From: Roseobacter sp. MH60115
GTDB taxonomy: Bacteria > Pseudomonadota > Alphaproteobacteria > Rhodobacterales > Rhodobacteraceae
DNA length: 64,000 bases
Assembly: GCF_015644665.1 (NCBI RefSeq)
Contig: NZ_JADOBQ010000004.1
Location: 317,501 to 381,500 of the forward strand
Direction of reading: 5' to 3'
Shown here: piece after piece, positions 42,235-50,731 of the stretch
How the letters are laid out: each line of letters opens with the position of its first letter
Numbering within the stretch: the stretch's first letter is position 1
Translations under genes and position numbers: made by a program
Notes under the pieces: generated by a model
What the model saw: only the letters and a program-made list of their open reading frames with translations
What the model was told of the DNA's origin: nothing
Database searches by the model: none

Positions 42235-42328
42235 GAGATTCTTCCGATCTCTGTACTCCAAAATCCGTAACTACTCAATTTGAGCTTTGTAAAAGGAGAT
42301 AGAGAAAAGGCATTGCCTTTTTTTATTT
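42235..42328 (+). ncRNA. Hypothetical small RNA, about 90 nucleotides
   Basis: This interval is defined only by a promoter-like CtrA site upstream and an intrinsic terminator downstream; the exact 5' end is a guess. The start region at 42215-42230 carries pyrimidine-rich CCTCC and ATCCC elements complementary to ribosome binding sites, a feature of some alphaproteobacterial small RNAs. No known family is recognised, and there is no transcript evidence. Confidence 0.25.
42305..42328 (+). terminator. Intrinsic terminator in the AT-rich island
   Basis: The stem AAAAGGC/GCCTTTT with a three-base loop continues into a T run. It is 590 bases from the fliP stop, so it is unlikely to serve only that gene. 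It could end a local transcript or long read-through. Confidence 0.55.
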
Positions 42329-42490
42329 AGACCACCCATTTTATAGTGTCGAGTGATACCTGCTTTACCTATTGGAAAGAGAATATTTTTTATTTTGTCC
42401 ACGGAGAAGTGTTTTCTTGGCCATAACTTCAAAAGGAGCCTCCGTCCTCCATGTCAATATATTTGAATAAAAGCGTTCATTCGTGGCTAT

Positions 42491-43594
42491 TTAACGTACA
42501 ATGAATTCCGCATGTAGTGCACCTGCGGCCTTGATACTCTTTAAAATATCAATCATATCTCTAGGCGCTACTCCGAGCGCATTCAGACCTGAAATCACTT
42601 CGGACAGCGACGTGCCAGTTGGAATTTCTGCCAGCCCAATACCTGGCTCTTCTTCAATTTCGGCATTCGTTCTTGGAACGATCACTGTTTCACCTTCTGC
42701 AAATGGATTTGGTTGGACGGCAATGGGTGCCTCTTGAATGCGCAACGTCAGATTTCCCTGCGAAACAGCGACTCTCGAAATTCGAACGTCTTCACCCATA
42801 ACGATAGTGCCGGAACGCTGATCTACCACAACACGTGCTTTGCGTTCGGGTTGAACTGAGATGTTTTCAATCCGACCCAAGGCATGAGCAACTGATGCCA
42901 TTCTAGTTTGCGGAATGTCCAGAGTGACAGTACCTGAGTCCAGCATGAACGCAACTGGCCTGCCAAAGTCCGAATTGATTGCCTGCTCTATTCGGGCAGC
43001 AGTGGTGAAATCGGCATCTCTGAGCGCAAGCCGGAGGTTGGTGAGACTTGAAAGATCAAATTCGATTTCCCTTTCCACACGAGCACCAGAAGGAATCAAA
43101 CCTGCGGTGGGAACACCCTGCGTTACTGTGGCGCCATCCCCTTGAGCAACGGCTCCGCCTGCAATTATTGTTCCCTGTGCGACGGCATAGATTTGACCAT
43201 CCGCCGCATTGAGCGGCGTCATAACAAGCGTGCCGCCGAGTAAGCTGTCTGCATCACCAATGGCTGAGACTGTAACATCGATCTGACTGCCACCCCGCGC
43301 AAATGGAGGTAGTACCGCAGTTACCAAGACCGCAGCGACGTTTTGCGGTCGGAACTGTTCACCGGCCACGTTGACACCGAGACGTTCGAGAATATTGGAC
43401 ATGATTTCTTCGGTGAAGGGAGCGTTCCGCAAACCATCTCCTGTGCCGTTTAAGCCCACAACCAGCCCATACCCGACAAGGTCATTGCCACGCACGCCAT
43501 CAAATTCAACCAAGTCCTTAATTCGAACCGGGCCCGCGTACGCGCTTTGACACACGGTGACGAATGCAATCAATGCTGCAAAAAAAATTCTCAT
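42491..43594 (-). CDS. flgI: Flagellar P-ring protein FlgI
   Basis: Periplasmic ring protein of 367 residues with signal peptide FFAALIAFVTVCQSAYA. Highly typical blocks follow: RIKDLVEFDGVRGNDLVGYG, LVVGLNGTGDGLRNAPFTEE, NVAAVLVTAVLPPFARGGSQ and the C-terminal LGVAPRDMIDILKSIKAAGA. It ends the flgE-flgK-flgL-flgI unit and overlaps flgL by four bases. Its chaperone FlgA and the L-ring protein FlgH are encoded at 26.5-27.7 kb. Confidence 0.95.
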   Translation of the reverse strand: MRIFFAALIAFVTVCQSAYAGPVRIKDLVEFDGVRGNDLVGYGLVVGLNGTGDGLRNAPFTEEIMSNILERLGVNVAGEQFRPQNVAAVLVTAVLPPFARGGSQIDVTVSAIGDADSLLGGTLVMTPLNAADGQIYAVAQGTIIAGGAVAQGDGATVTQGVPTAGLIPSGARVEREIEFDLSSLTNLRLALRDADFTTAARIEQAINSDFGRPVAFMLDSGTVTLDIPQTRMASVAHALGRIENISVQPERKARVVVDQRSGTIVMGEDVRISRVAVSQGNLTLRIQEAPIAVQPNPFAEGETVIVPRTNAEIEEEPGIGLAEIPTGTSLSEVISGLNALGVAPRDMIDILKSIKAAGALHAEFIVR

Positions 43595-44595
43595 AGGAAA
43601 TTCACCAGGGAGAGTTGAGAGCTGCGGACAGTGATGGAATAGAGACTTTGCAAGTGGAACTGCACGCTTTCCAGCTCGGTTGCTGTTTCAAACGGGTCGG
43701 CGGCAAGTAAGGCGTTGCGGGCAAACTCCGTACTCGTCTCTTCGGCCTGATTCCTTGCGGAGATCATCGCGATACGCTCTTCGGTGAATCCAATACTCGA
43801 TCGCAGGCTGGTCAGCTCATCTTGATTGGACTGAAGCCCGATACCCGTCAGACCGTACAGCTCTGATTGCTCCGGAACATCCAGAGCAAGTGCTGGATCA
43901 TCTGCAAGGGCAGAGATTGTGGTGTGCATCAGCACATTCTTGATCGCATCTTCATTCGCGCGAACATCAAGTGTGACGCGCTCAGTATCTGACAAAACGA
44001 AAGGGGCCAGAGCAGTGTTCGATCCCGCATACACGGTTGCATCGAACCCAGCTGGATCTGCAAACCAAGTCTCGGCGGCCGCAATAATGTCTTCTGGTGT
44101 GGGCTGTCCAGCGACGACTGCACGAACCTGGGCAATTAAATCATCTGCATCCGGCAGCGGTGCACTGTCGGTGGCTGTCCCTGCAAATAGGCTACGCCCG
44201 GCAATATCGCCATTGAGTGAGTTGATCATGCCTGTCAACTGCGTACGCGCGTTTTCCGAAGGATTTCCGGAGGTCGCACCGATCGGACCGCCGCTCGCTA
44301 ACAGAAGATCTAGTCCGAGGTCGCCGCCAAAATCCTGAACGCGCTCAAGTGCGGATTGCATGGCGCTGGTGAAGTACGTGGCTTCTGTGTTTGCAACAGA
44401 GTACCCGTCCAGCACTTCCAGTGACCTTTCCAAACCGGTCAAGTAGTTGTGATTGCCAGATAGAACCTGTCTGATATCTGATACCTTTCCGCTGGACATC
44501 TCGTCTGTCAGGCGGGTTATCTCCTGTCGCAGTTCGACGCTGCGGCGCTGAAGCATAAAGGATTGCGCCAAATCACCCAATGAAGTCGATTTCAT
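43591..44595 (-). CDS. flgL: Hook-filament junction protein FlgL
   Basis: Junction protein of 334 residues with flagellin-like ends. The N-terminal helix has LGDLAQSFMLQRRSVELRQE and ITRLTDEMSSGKVSDI; the C terminus has the matching helix (ESVQFHLQSLYSITVRSSQL). SLFAGTATDSAPL matches the FlgL block. It lies two bases after flgK and overlaps flgI by four bases. It is exported without a signal peptide, probably with help from the FlgN-like chaperone at 17207. Confidence 0.9.
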   Translation of the reverse strand: MKSTSLGDLAQSFMLQRRSVELRQEITRLTDEMSSGKVSDIRQVLSGNHNYLTGLERSLEVLDGYSVANTEATYFTSAMQSALERVQDFGGDLGLDLLLASGGPIGATSGNPSENARTQLTGMINSLNGDIAGRSLFAGTATDSAPLPDADDLIAQVRAVVAGQPTPEDIIAAAETWFADPAGFDATVYAGSNTALAPFVLSDTERVTLDVRANEDAIKNVLMHTTISALADDPALALDVPEQSELYGLTGIGLQSNQDELTSLRSSIGFTEERIAMISARNQAEETSTEFARNALLAADPFETATELESVQFHLQSLYSITVRSSQLSLVNFL

Positions 44596-44597
44596 CT

Positions 44598-46043
44598 TTA
44601 TAGCCTCAGAATTGTTTGCATCATTTCATCTGCCGCTTCGATCATCCGCGCATTTGCGGCATAGGTCTGTTCAACCAAAAGTAGCTTTTGTAATTCCTGA
44701 TCCGTATCAACACCCTCAGCGAGAACCAGTTGGGTCAGTTCATTGAATTGAGTCGACGTAAAGGTTTGCGTTTGTTCTGCCTGTGCTCTGTCCGCGCCGA
44801 GCTGTGATGTCAGCGTCGATGCGAGATTGATCGCGGAAAGCGCGCCGCTGCCGAAATCACCAGAGGCTGGAACACGCCGGGCGGTCAATGTCTCGGACAA
44901 GGCCTGCAAAAGGCGGGAGTCACCGACGTCGCCTTGGACCGCAGCGTTTATCCCGTCGCGCAGCCGCCAGGATTCGCCCCCTTGACGATCGTCGATTGCG
45001 GCGTTGATTGACAGGCGTTCAGAGATGCCGACTTCATTCAGCGGATCAAATGCGATGCCTGAGTCAGTGAAGATGCCTGCATCTCCAACTGCCAGCGTGG
45101 GATCGACGGCAGGATCCTGGAATCGTTCGATGAGGTCGCGGGTCAAAGCATCCAGCTGAGTCTGAGCTTCAACGCCAAGCTCATCCCTGATCTCGAATTG
45201 GGCGCCGAGCGATCCACCCCCCAAAGCACCGCGGGTGCTATCGGTCTGTACGGGATAGCCATCTACGGTCAGGCCGGACAGTGTCCCGCCGCCGAGTGTC
45301 ATGTAAGGCGTAACCTGGTTGACTGCGTTGAATTCAATCTCTGCAACTCCGCCGTCCAGTAAAATAGCCCCTCCGGTTGAGTAGAGTGCGATTTGCCCGT
45401 TATCCCTTGGCACTTGCCGTACTGGCACCATAGCGCTGATTTCATCGACCAAGGCCTGGCGATTATCCTGAAGCGCGGAGGTGTCACCCCCCAAAGCAGC
45501 AGTTTTTGTGATTTGACGGTTCAACTCCTGGACGCTGACCAGCGATGAATTGAGTTTCTTCACCTGAAAATCGATATTGCGGTCGGCTTCGCTCCGGGCT
45601 TCCTGAATATCGCGTGAGGCGGATGAAATCAGGGTCGCCAGATCTCGCGCCGCATTGACGGATGCATCAAGACGCTCGGGCGCGTCTGGTCGGCTTGTCG
45701 AAGTGACAAGACTGCTTTCGAACTGGGCGATGCGTGCAGACAGTGAATTCGGATCGTCCGGGATGCCAAGAAAGTCCTCGTAACTTTTGAGGAACTGCGT
45801 TCGGTCGCTGGCATTGTTGAACGCCGCCTCTGCGAGCCCGCGATCCACCAAGAGGGCCGGATTCACGTTGCGTGTTATGCCATCGATCCGAACACCGCCC
45901 AGCTGTGAAGACGTCAGATCTACGGAGCGAACCCCGTAGCCTGGTGTCATCGCATTGGCAATATTTGCCGAAATCGTTTGCGAATTGCGCCCCGCGGCGC
46001 GCAATCCTGTCATGGCATTGGATAACGCAGACGAGATTGTCAT
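44598..46043 (-). CDS. flgK: Hook-filament junction protein FlgK
   Basis: Junction protein of 481 residues, second in order after FlgE. The N terminus (SALSNAMTGLRAAGRNSQTI, then SANIANAMTPGYGVRSVDL) is a clear FlgK start, and the C-terminal helix LVEQTYAANARMIEAADEMM closes the D0 domain. The segment LSARIAQFESSLVTSTSRPD with the following VNAARDLATLI is typical. It is at the shorter end of the FlgK range. It sits 44 bases downstream of flgE in the hook unit. Confidence 0.93.
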   Translation of the reverse strand: MTISSALSNAMTGLRAAGRNSQTISANIANAMTPGYGVRSVDLTSSQLGGVRIDGITRNVNPALLVDRGLAEAAFNNASDRTQFLKSYEDFLGIPDDPNSLSARIAQFESSLVTSTSRPDAPERLDASVNAARDLATLISSASRDIQEARSEADRNIDFQVKKLNSSLVSVQELNRQITKTAALGGDTSALQDNRQALVDEISAMVPVRQVPRDNGQIALYSTGGAILLDGGVAEIEFNAVNQVTPYMTLGGGTLSGLTVDGYPVQTDSTRGALGGGSLGAQFEIRDELGVEAQTQLDALTRDLIERFQDPAVDPTLAVGDAGIFTDSGIAFDPLNEVGISERLSINAAIDDRQGGESWRLRDGINAAVQGDVGDSRLLQALSETLTARRVPASGDFGSGALSAINLASTLTSQLGADRAQAEQTQTFTSTQFNELTQLVLAEGVDTDQELQKLLLVEQTYAANARMIEAADEMMQTILRL

Positions 46044-46086
46044 ATCAGGCCCTCTCTCTTGTTCTATTCACGAAACCAGTTCCAGT

Positions 46087-47418
46087 TTACCGCTTGATGT
46101 TGGTTGTTTCCTGCAACATCTCGTCGACGGTCTGGATCACTTTCGCGCTCGATGAATAGGCGCGCTGTGTCTTGATCATGTCGGTCAGCTCACCCGCCAC
46201 ATCCGTTTTGGATTCCTCGCGTGCAAACGACACGATATCGCCTGTTGGGCCATCACCAGAATCCCACAAGAAGAACGATCCACTGGCCCGGGACGGCAGA
46301 TAAGTTTGGTTGTCAAAGGCCTGCAACCCATTGGGGTTCGGTACGTTGATCAGGGGAACTTGATACACAACACGAATTTCGCCTGTATCGAAGTTCGCGC
46401 GCACAAATCCGTTTGCATCGACATCCAGCCCGATGAAGTTACCAATTGCGGATCCATCCTTGGTCACGGAAATCGGTGCAAAGTTGTAGGACAGCTGAGA
46501 AAGACCCTCGGTGTCGCCGATTGTGCCGATATCGACCGCAATCGGGCCAGCGGCCACGTTCACGTTGATCAGACCTGTCGCCGGATCGTAAGCAGGGCTT
46601 GGGCCTGCGGGGGCTACTGTCGCGATCGGCGTTACCGTCGCCAATGTACCACCGCCCGTCCGTGCGTCTGTGAAGGTCACGGTGTAGCGGCCAATCTCGT
46701 CCCCGCCTTGGGCGGAGTCGGTCATGACCATCGTCCACTCGTTCGTTGCCGGGTCGCCGGCTGCGGCGGGTGGCGTTGGCTGAAACGAGATGCTGATGCT
46801 TTGCGACGTCCCCAGGTTGTCAAAATATTCGACGGACAATTGCTCGGTCAGTGCTGGTGCGCCGAATTCTGTTTCGGTCGCAGGCAGGTTGATCCCCAAA
46901 CTCATGTTCAGTGTCGGATTCCCCGCCAGCTGGCCTGTGTTGATGCGAATAGGCTCAAGCCCATCGGCGGTATCGCGCGGTTGCGCCGGGATCGAGCCGT
47001 CCGCTGCGGCCGGCCATCCCATCAGCACGAGGCCCGATTGCGATGTCAGATATCCTTCCGCGTCGGTGCGGAAAGAGCCGGTCGTTGTCAGAAACATCGG
47101 TGCGTCGGTGCCTGCTGTTTGTACTTGGGCAGCTTGGGCCACCGGCAGCATTCCGCCGCCACGCACCGCAAGATCCGTCGGATTGGACGTGCCCAGCAGC
47201 GTACCGTTTTCGCCGATAAGCCGTTGCGTATTGGCGCGCACACCACCCGCTGCATAGGAACCGCCGCCCGAGGACAGAACCATGGATTCGAAATCCGTCT
47301 GCACGCGTTTGTAGCCGAAGGTTGATGCGTTCGAGATATTGTCCGAGATGGACGCTAGCCTTTGCGCATTGGTTCTCAACCCTGCAACACCTGCGTTGAG
47401 CGATGATGAAATTGTCAT
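46087..47418 (-). CDS. flgE: Flagellar hook protein FlgE
   Basis: Hook subunit of 443 residues. The N terminus (SSSLNAGVAGLRTNAQRLAS, then ISDNISNASTFGYKR) and the C-terminal helix (ELTDMIKTQRAYSSSAKVIQ) are typical, with a long variable middle. The duplicated internal SYAAGGVRANTQRLI-type segment also fits hook proteins. I chose ATG 47418 because AAAGG is well spaced for it and too close to a GTG six bases earlier. A CtrA-like site at 47473 lies upstream, so flgE probably has its own promoter rather than depending on motB. Confidence 0.93.
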   Translation of the reverse strand: MTISSSLNAGVAGLRTNAQRLASISDNISNASTFGYKRVQTDFESMVLSSGGGSYAAGGVRANTQRLIGENGTLLGTSNPTDLAVRGGGMLPVAQAAQVQTAGTDAPMFLTTTGSFRTDAEGYLTSQSGLVLMGWPAAADGSIPAQPRDTADGLEPIRINTGQLAGNPTLNMSLGINLPATETEFGAPALTEQLSVEYFDNLGTSQSISISFQPTPPAAAGDPATNEWTMVMTDSAQGGDEIGRYTVTFTDARTGGGTLATVTPIATVAPAGPSPAYDPATGLINVNVAAGPIAVDIGTIGDTEGLSQLSYNFAPISVTKDGSAIGNFIGLDVDANGFVRANFDTGEIRVVYQVPLINVPNPNGLQAFDNQTYLPSRASGSFFLWDSGDGPTGDIVSFAREESKTDVAGELTDMIKTQRAYSSSAKVIQTVDEMLQETTNIKR

Positions 47419-47472
47419 GGGCACGCCTTTCTGATGTGATCATCCATTGACCACCCAGATAGACACCCGGAC

Positions 47473-47488
47473 TTAACACCGCGCTAAC
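47473..47488. promoter_or_regulatory. CtrA-like site upstream of flgE
   Basis: TTAACACCGCGCTAAC is TTAA-N7-CTAAC, one mismatch from consensus and with the additional conserved C. It lies 55 bases ahead of the flgE start, between motB and flgE, in otherwise GC-rich DNA. Confidence 0.55.
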
Positions 47489-47518
47489 ATATAAAATGCG
47501 CCCTATTTATGCCACAAT

Positions 47519-48352
47519 TCACCGCAGCAGCACGATTTCCACCCTGTCGTTGCGCGTGGCCATCGGATTGCGGTGCACTGGCTCACGGTCGGCATGTCCG
47601 GTCACGCGCTGCATCCGCTCGGCCGACAGGCCGTTTTCCTGCAACATCAACCGTGTCCTTGTGGCGCGCGCGGCGGAGTTATCCCAGACCGGGTTGTCCG
47701 CCAGAACAATCGGACCAGCACGCACATGTCCGCCAATGGCAACATCATTCGTGACGCTCTGGGCAATGTCGCCCACCATTTGGACAAGCGTTTGCATGAG
47801 GTCGGTGGGATTGTCCGTGCCCTCATCAAACAAGGGCAGGCCGTCAAGCGCAAAGAGTTCGATGACGAGACCTTCGTCGGTGATCCGCGTCACGACATGC
47901 TTGAGCGCATTCTCCATGACGGTGCTCTCGCCGCCACGCGCGGTCAACTCTTCGACGATTTCCTGCAACTCTTCGTCGGTCATGTCGCGGGCACCGCCTT
48001 CGTCGCTGGTGCCGGATTCGCCACGGGACTGCTGCTGCTGGGCTGCATAATGCGTGGTCGCGCCCAAGCCGTTCTGCGGCAGCGTTTCCTCTGAGAAGAT
48101 GCTTTCACCCCCAAAGGATCCGTCCCCGCCACCGGAAACGCGATTGATCGGAATGGTCGGCGAGAAGTAATCCGCCAACCCCTGCCGTTGTTGTTCGGTC
48201 GTTGCATTCAACAGCCACATCATCATGAAAAAGGCCATCATCGCCGTCACGAAGTCCGCATAAGCGACCTTCCAGGCACCACCATGGTGGCCGCCGGCAA
48301 TTACCTTCTTTCGTTTGATGATGACTGGTGCCAGATTGCTCTGCGCAGCCAT
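47519..48352 (-). CDS. motB: Flagellar motor stator protein MotB
   Basis: Stator subunit of 277 residues with one membrane segment and a periplasmic peptidoglycan-binding OmpA-like domain. AWKVAYADFVTAMMAFFMMM contains the proton-carrying aspartate at residue 33, and WLLNATTEQQRQGLADYFSP follows as the plug region. The C-terminal domain includes GGHVRAGP, NPVWDNSAARATRTRLMLQE and RVTGHADREPV. It stands alone, with a CtrA-like site 61 bases upstream, and marks the right border of the flagellar cluster. Its partner motA is 11 kb away. Confidence 0.93.
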   Translation of the reverse strand: MAAQSNLAPVIIKRKKVIAGGHHGGAWKVAYADFVTAMMAFFMMMWLLNATTEQQRQGLADYFSPTIPINRVSGGGDGSFGGESIFSEETLPQNGLGATTHYAAQQQQSRGESGTSDEGGARDMTDEELQEIVEELTARGGESTVMENALKHVVTRITDEGLVIELFALDGLPLFDEGTDNPTDLMQTLVQMVGDIAQSVTNDVAIGGHVRAGPIVLADNPVWDNSAARATRTRLMLQENGLSAERMQRVTGHADREPVHRNPMATRNDRVEIVLLR

Positions 48353-48412
48353 AACTCACCACTCTCATATTCACCCGACAGCAGGGATAGCGCAAAAGGT
48401 GTTTCCACCTCC

Positions 48413-48427
48413 TTAATGGAGGCTTAG
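48413..48427. promoter_or_regulatory. CtrA-like site upstream of motB
   Basis: TTAATGGAGGCTTAG is TTAA-N7-TTAG, one mismatch from consensus, the same variant as at the flagellin promoter. It lies between motB and the divergent MFS gene. Confidence 0.5.
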
Positions 48428-48485
48428 TTTTTCTGGCTTGTCTCCGCGACGGCCTTGCTGGCAGATGTCGATCAAGGGGGGCAGG

Positions 48486-49703
48486 ATGTCCGACACCATC
48501 ACAGACAGCACTTATTCCTGGGTCAGACTCTTGCTGACCCTTGCGATCGCCATGGTTGCCAATGCGGGGATGTGGGTGATCATCGTCATCATGCCCGCCG
48601 TGGAGACGGAATTTGCCGCAGGCAGGGCTGACGCCTCCATGCCCTATACGCTGACAATGATCGGTTTTGCGGTTGGCAACTTTGCCATCGGCAGAGCCGT
48701 GGACCGCTACGGTGTAACCGCATCCCTGGTGGCCGCAGCCATTGGCATCGCTGTCGGATTCGGCCTGGCGACCCTGAGCCAGTCCATTGCGATGCTGTCG
48801 CTGGCACAGCTGCTTGTTGGTTTTGCCTCGGCCGTGGGGTTTGGGCCCCTGATTGCGGATATCTCGCATTGGTTCGTGCGGCGTCGCGGCATCGCGGTGG
48901 CCCTGGTTGCCAGTGGCAACTACCTGTCCGGCGCAATCTGGCCCATGATTCTGGCGGGCATGTTGGAGGACACAGGATGGCGCAGTGTCTATCTGTTCAT
49001 GTCCGTTGTCACGCTGGCAGGCGTCATCCCTCTGTCCATGGCGCTGCGCCGCCGCCTGCCGCAGGAGGCGCAGGCCGCGGCGCAGACAAGATCTCTGCAA
49101 AACGCCAGCTCCGCCGGGTTGTCGCCCCGCGCTTTGCAATACCTGCTGGGTCTGGCAGGCATCGGCTGTTGTGTGGCTATGTCGATGCCGCAGGTGCATA
49201 TCGTCTCCTATTGCGTCGATCTCGGCTATGGCCCGGCAGTAGGGGCTGAGATGCTCGCCCTGATGCTGTTGGGCGGGGTCGGGTCGCGCATCGTGTCCGG
49301 TTTGATTGCCGACCGGTTGGGCGGGGTCAAAACCCTGCTGATCGGGTCGGCCCTGCAATGTCTTGCGCTATTCCTGTACCTGCCCTCGGGTGGATTGGTG
49401 TCTCTCTACGTGGTCAGCCTGATCTTTGGGCTCAGCCAGGGCGGCATTGTCCCCAGCTACGCGCTGATCGTGCGGGAATATATGCCCGCGCGCGAAGCAG
49501 GGGCGCGGGTCGGGTTCGTGATGATGGCGACGATCCTCGGGATGGCGCTGGGCGGCTGGATATCCGGCTGGATTTACGATGTCAGCGGCTCTTACCAACT
49601 GGCGTTCATCAACGGCATTCTCTGGAACGGTCTGAACATCGCGATCATGCTCTGGCTCTTGTCGCGCAGCAGACCGCGCACACCCACAGCCGTTCCAGCC
49701 TAG
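48486..49703 (+). CDS. MFS transporter
   Basis: Inner-membrane secondary transporter of 405 residues with about twelve hydrophobic segments. RAVDRYGVTASLVAAAIGIA carries the MFS loop 2-3 motif, and ISGLIADRLGGVKTLLIGSA-type (here SGLIADRLGGVKTLLIGSAL) the matching loop in the second half. HWFVRRRGIAVALVASGNYL resembles oxalate/formate or monocarboxylate-type MFS proteins. ATG 48486 follows AAGGGGGGCAGG. It overlaps the convergent trhO gene by four bases. Substrate cannot be told. Confidence 0.85.
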   Translation: MSDTITDSTYSWVRLLLTLAIAMVANAGMWVIIVIMPAVETEFAAGRADASMPYTLTMIGFAVGNFAIGRAVDRYGVTASLVAAAIGIAVGFGLATLSQSIAMLSLAQLLVGFASAVGFGPLIADISHWFVRRRGIAVALVASGNYLSGAIWPMILAGMLEDTGWRSVYLFMSVVTLAGVIPLSMALRRRLPQEAQAAAQTRSLQNASSAGLSPRALQYLLGLAGIGCCVAMSMPQVHIVSYCVDLGYGPAVGAEMLALMLLGGVGSRIVSGLIADRLGGVKTLLIGSALQCLALFLYLPSGGLVSLYVVSLIFGLSQGGIVPSYALIVREYMPAREAGARVGFVMMATILGMALGGWISGWIYDVSGSYQLAFINGILWNGLNIAIMLWLLSRSRPRTPTAVPA

Positions 49704-50596
49704 CCTGCAGAGGCTTTGCGTGCCTTTTTCAACGTCATCTGCTTTTGGCGCTCGCGAAACCGGTCCTTATCGGCCGCTGATGTCTCTGCCACACACTGGT
49801 GGCAGCTCACCCCCGCTTCATACTCGGGGCGCTTCGTGTCTTCCGGCAAAATGGGCCGCCTGCAGCCATGGCACAGCATATGTGGCCCCTCGCGCAGCCC
49901 GTGTTCCACGCTGACGCGATTGTCGAAAACGAAACAGGCGCCGTGCCACTTGGTGTCTTCTTCCGGTACCTCTTCGAGATACTTCAGGATGCCACCCTTC
50001 AGGTGGTAAACTTCCTCGACACCTTGCCCAAGCAAATAGTTTGTCGATTTCTCGCAGCGGATACCGCCAGTGCAGAACATCGCAACCTTCTTGTTGTGAA
50101 AGCGCTGCTTGTTCGCCGCCCACCACGCGGGGAAATCGCCAAAACTCTCCGTTTGGGGATCGACGGCCCCGTCAAACGTGCCGATGGCCACCTCGTAATC
50201 GTTGCGCGTGTCGATGACGGCGACATCCGGTTCCGAGATCAACGCGTTCCAGTCCTGCGGATCGACGTAGTGCCCCACCCGGGCGCGCGGATCGATATCC
50301 GGTTGCCCCATGGTGACGATTTCGCGTTTCAGCCGCACCTTCATCTTGCCGAAAGGCGCGTGATCGCTCACCGCCTCTTTCCATTCCAGATCGGCGCAGC
50401 CGGGCAGCGCGCGCAGATGCGCGATCACCGCGTCGATCCCGACGCGGGGGCCGGCAATCGTCCCGTTGATCCCTTCGTGGGCCAGCAGCAGCGTGCCCTG
50501 AATGTCCTGCTCCACGCACAGCGCGAGCAAGTCCGGTTTGAGTGCTGCGGGGTCCTCAAACCTGGTGAAGTGATAGAGTGCTGCGATGGTATACAT
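49700..50596 (-). CDS. trhO: tRNA uridine(34) hydroxylase TrhO, rhodanese family
   Basis: Cytosolic enzyme of 298 residues (YceA family) that makes 5-hydroxyuridine at the tRNA wobble position using oxygen. The N-terminal domain has AHEGINGTIAGPRVGIDAVI, and the rhodanese domain carries the active cysteine in MFCTGGIRCEKSTNYLL. The C-terminal cysteines (LCHGCRRPI, SCHQCVAETS) are also family-typical. It is divergent from pncA and overlaps the convergent MFS gene at its end. Confidence 0.93.
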   Translation of the reverse strand: MYTIAALYHFTRFEDPAALKPDLLALCVEQDIQGTLLLAHEGINGTIAGPRVGIDAVIAHLRALPGCADLEWKEAVSDHAPFGKMKVRLKREIVTMGQPDIDPRARVGHYVDPQDWNALISEPDVAVIDTRNDYEVAIGTFDGAVDPQTESFGDFPAWWAANKQRFHNKKVAMFCTGGIRCEKSTNYLLGQGVEEVYHLKGGILKYLEEVPEEDTKWHGACFVFDNRVSVEHGLREGPHMLCHGCRRPILPEDTKRPEYEAGVSCHQCVAETSAADKDRFRERQKQMTLKKARKASAG

Positions 50597-50731
50597 GGCC
50601 GCTCAGATAGGCCCTGCGCGCAGAGCAGGCAAGAGCAGAGATGGATTGCGCAGCCACGCGCATCTGGCCACTTGCCATTGACGCCCCGACCGCCGACGCT
50701 TACCCACAGCGTGACAAGTGGAGAGGTGCGC

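Larger units (their letters stand above)
41714..42490. other. AT-rich gene-free island between convergent fliP and flgI
   Basis: This 777-base stretch is far richer in A and T than its surroundings and has stops in all frames at short intervals; no gene is seen. Because both flanking units end here, no promoter is needed for them. It nevertheless holds a CtrA-like site (42193) and, about 100 bases on, a hairpin with a U run (42305). These may delimit a small RNA gene. The remainder shows nothing I can name. Confidence 0.7.

Noticed and set aside
42451-42504. Tiny open frame of 17 codons at the right end of the AT-rich island
   Set aside because: The ribosome site is poorly spaced and the frame runs into flgI; chance is the simplest explanation.
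49799-50731. N-terminal extension of about 310 codons to pncA
   Set aside because: This part is antisense to trhO, and the family start with VIDVQKDF lies right after ATG 50732 with a good ribosome site.
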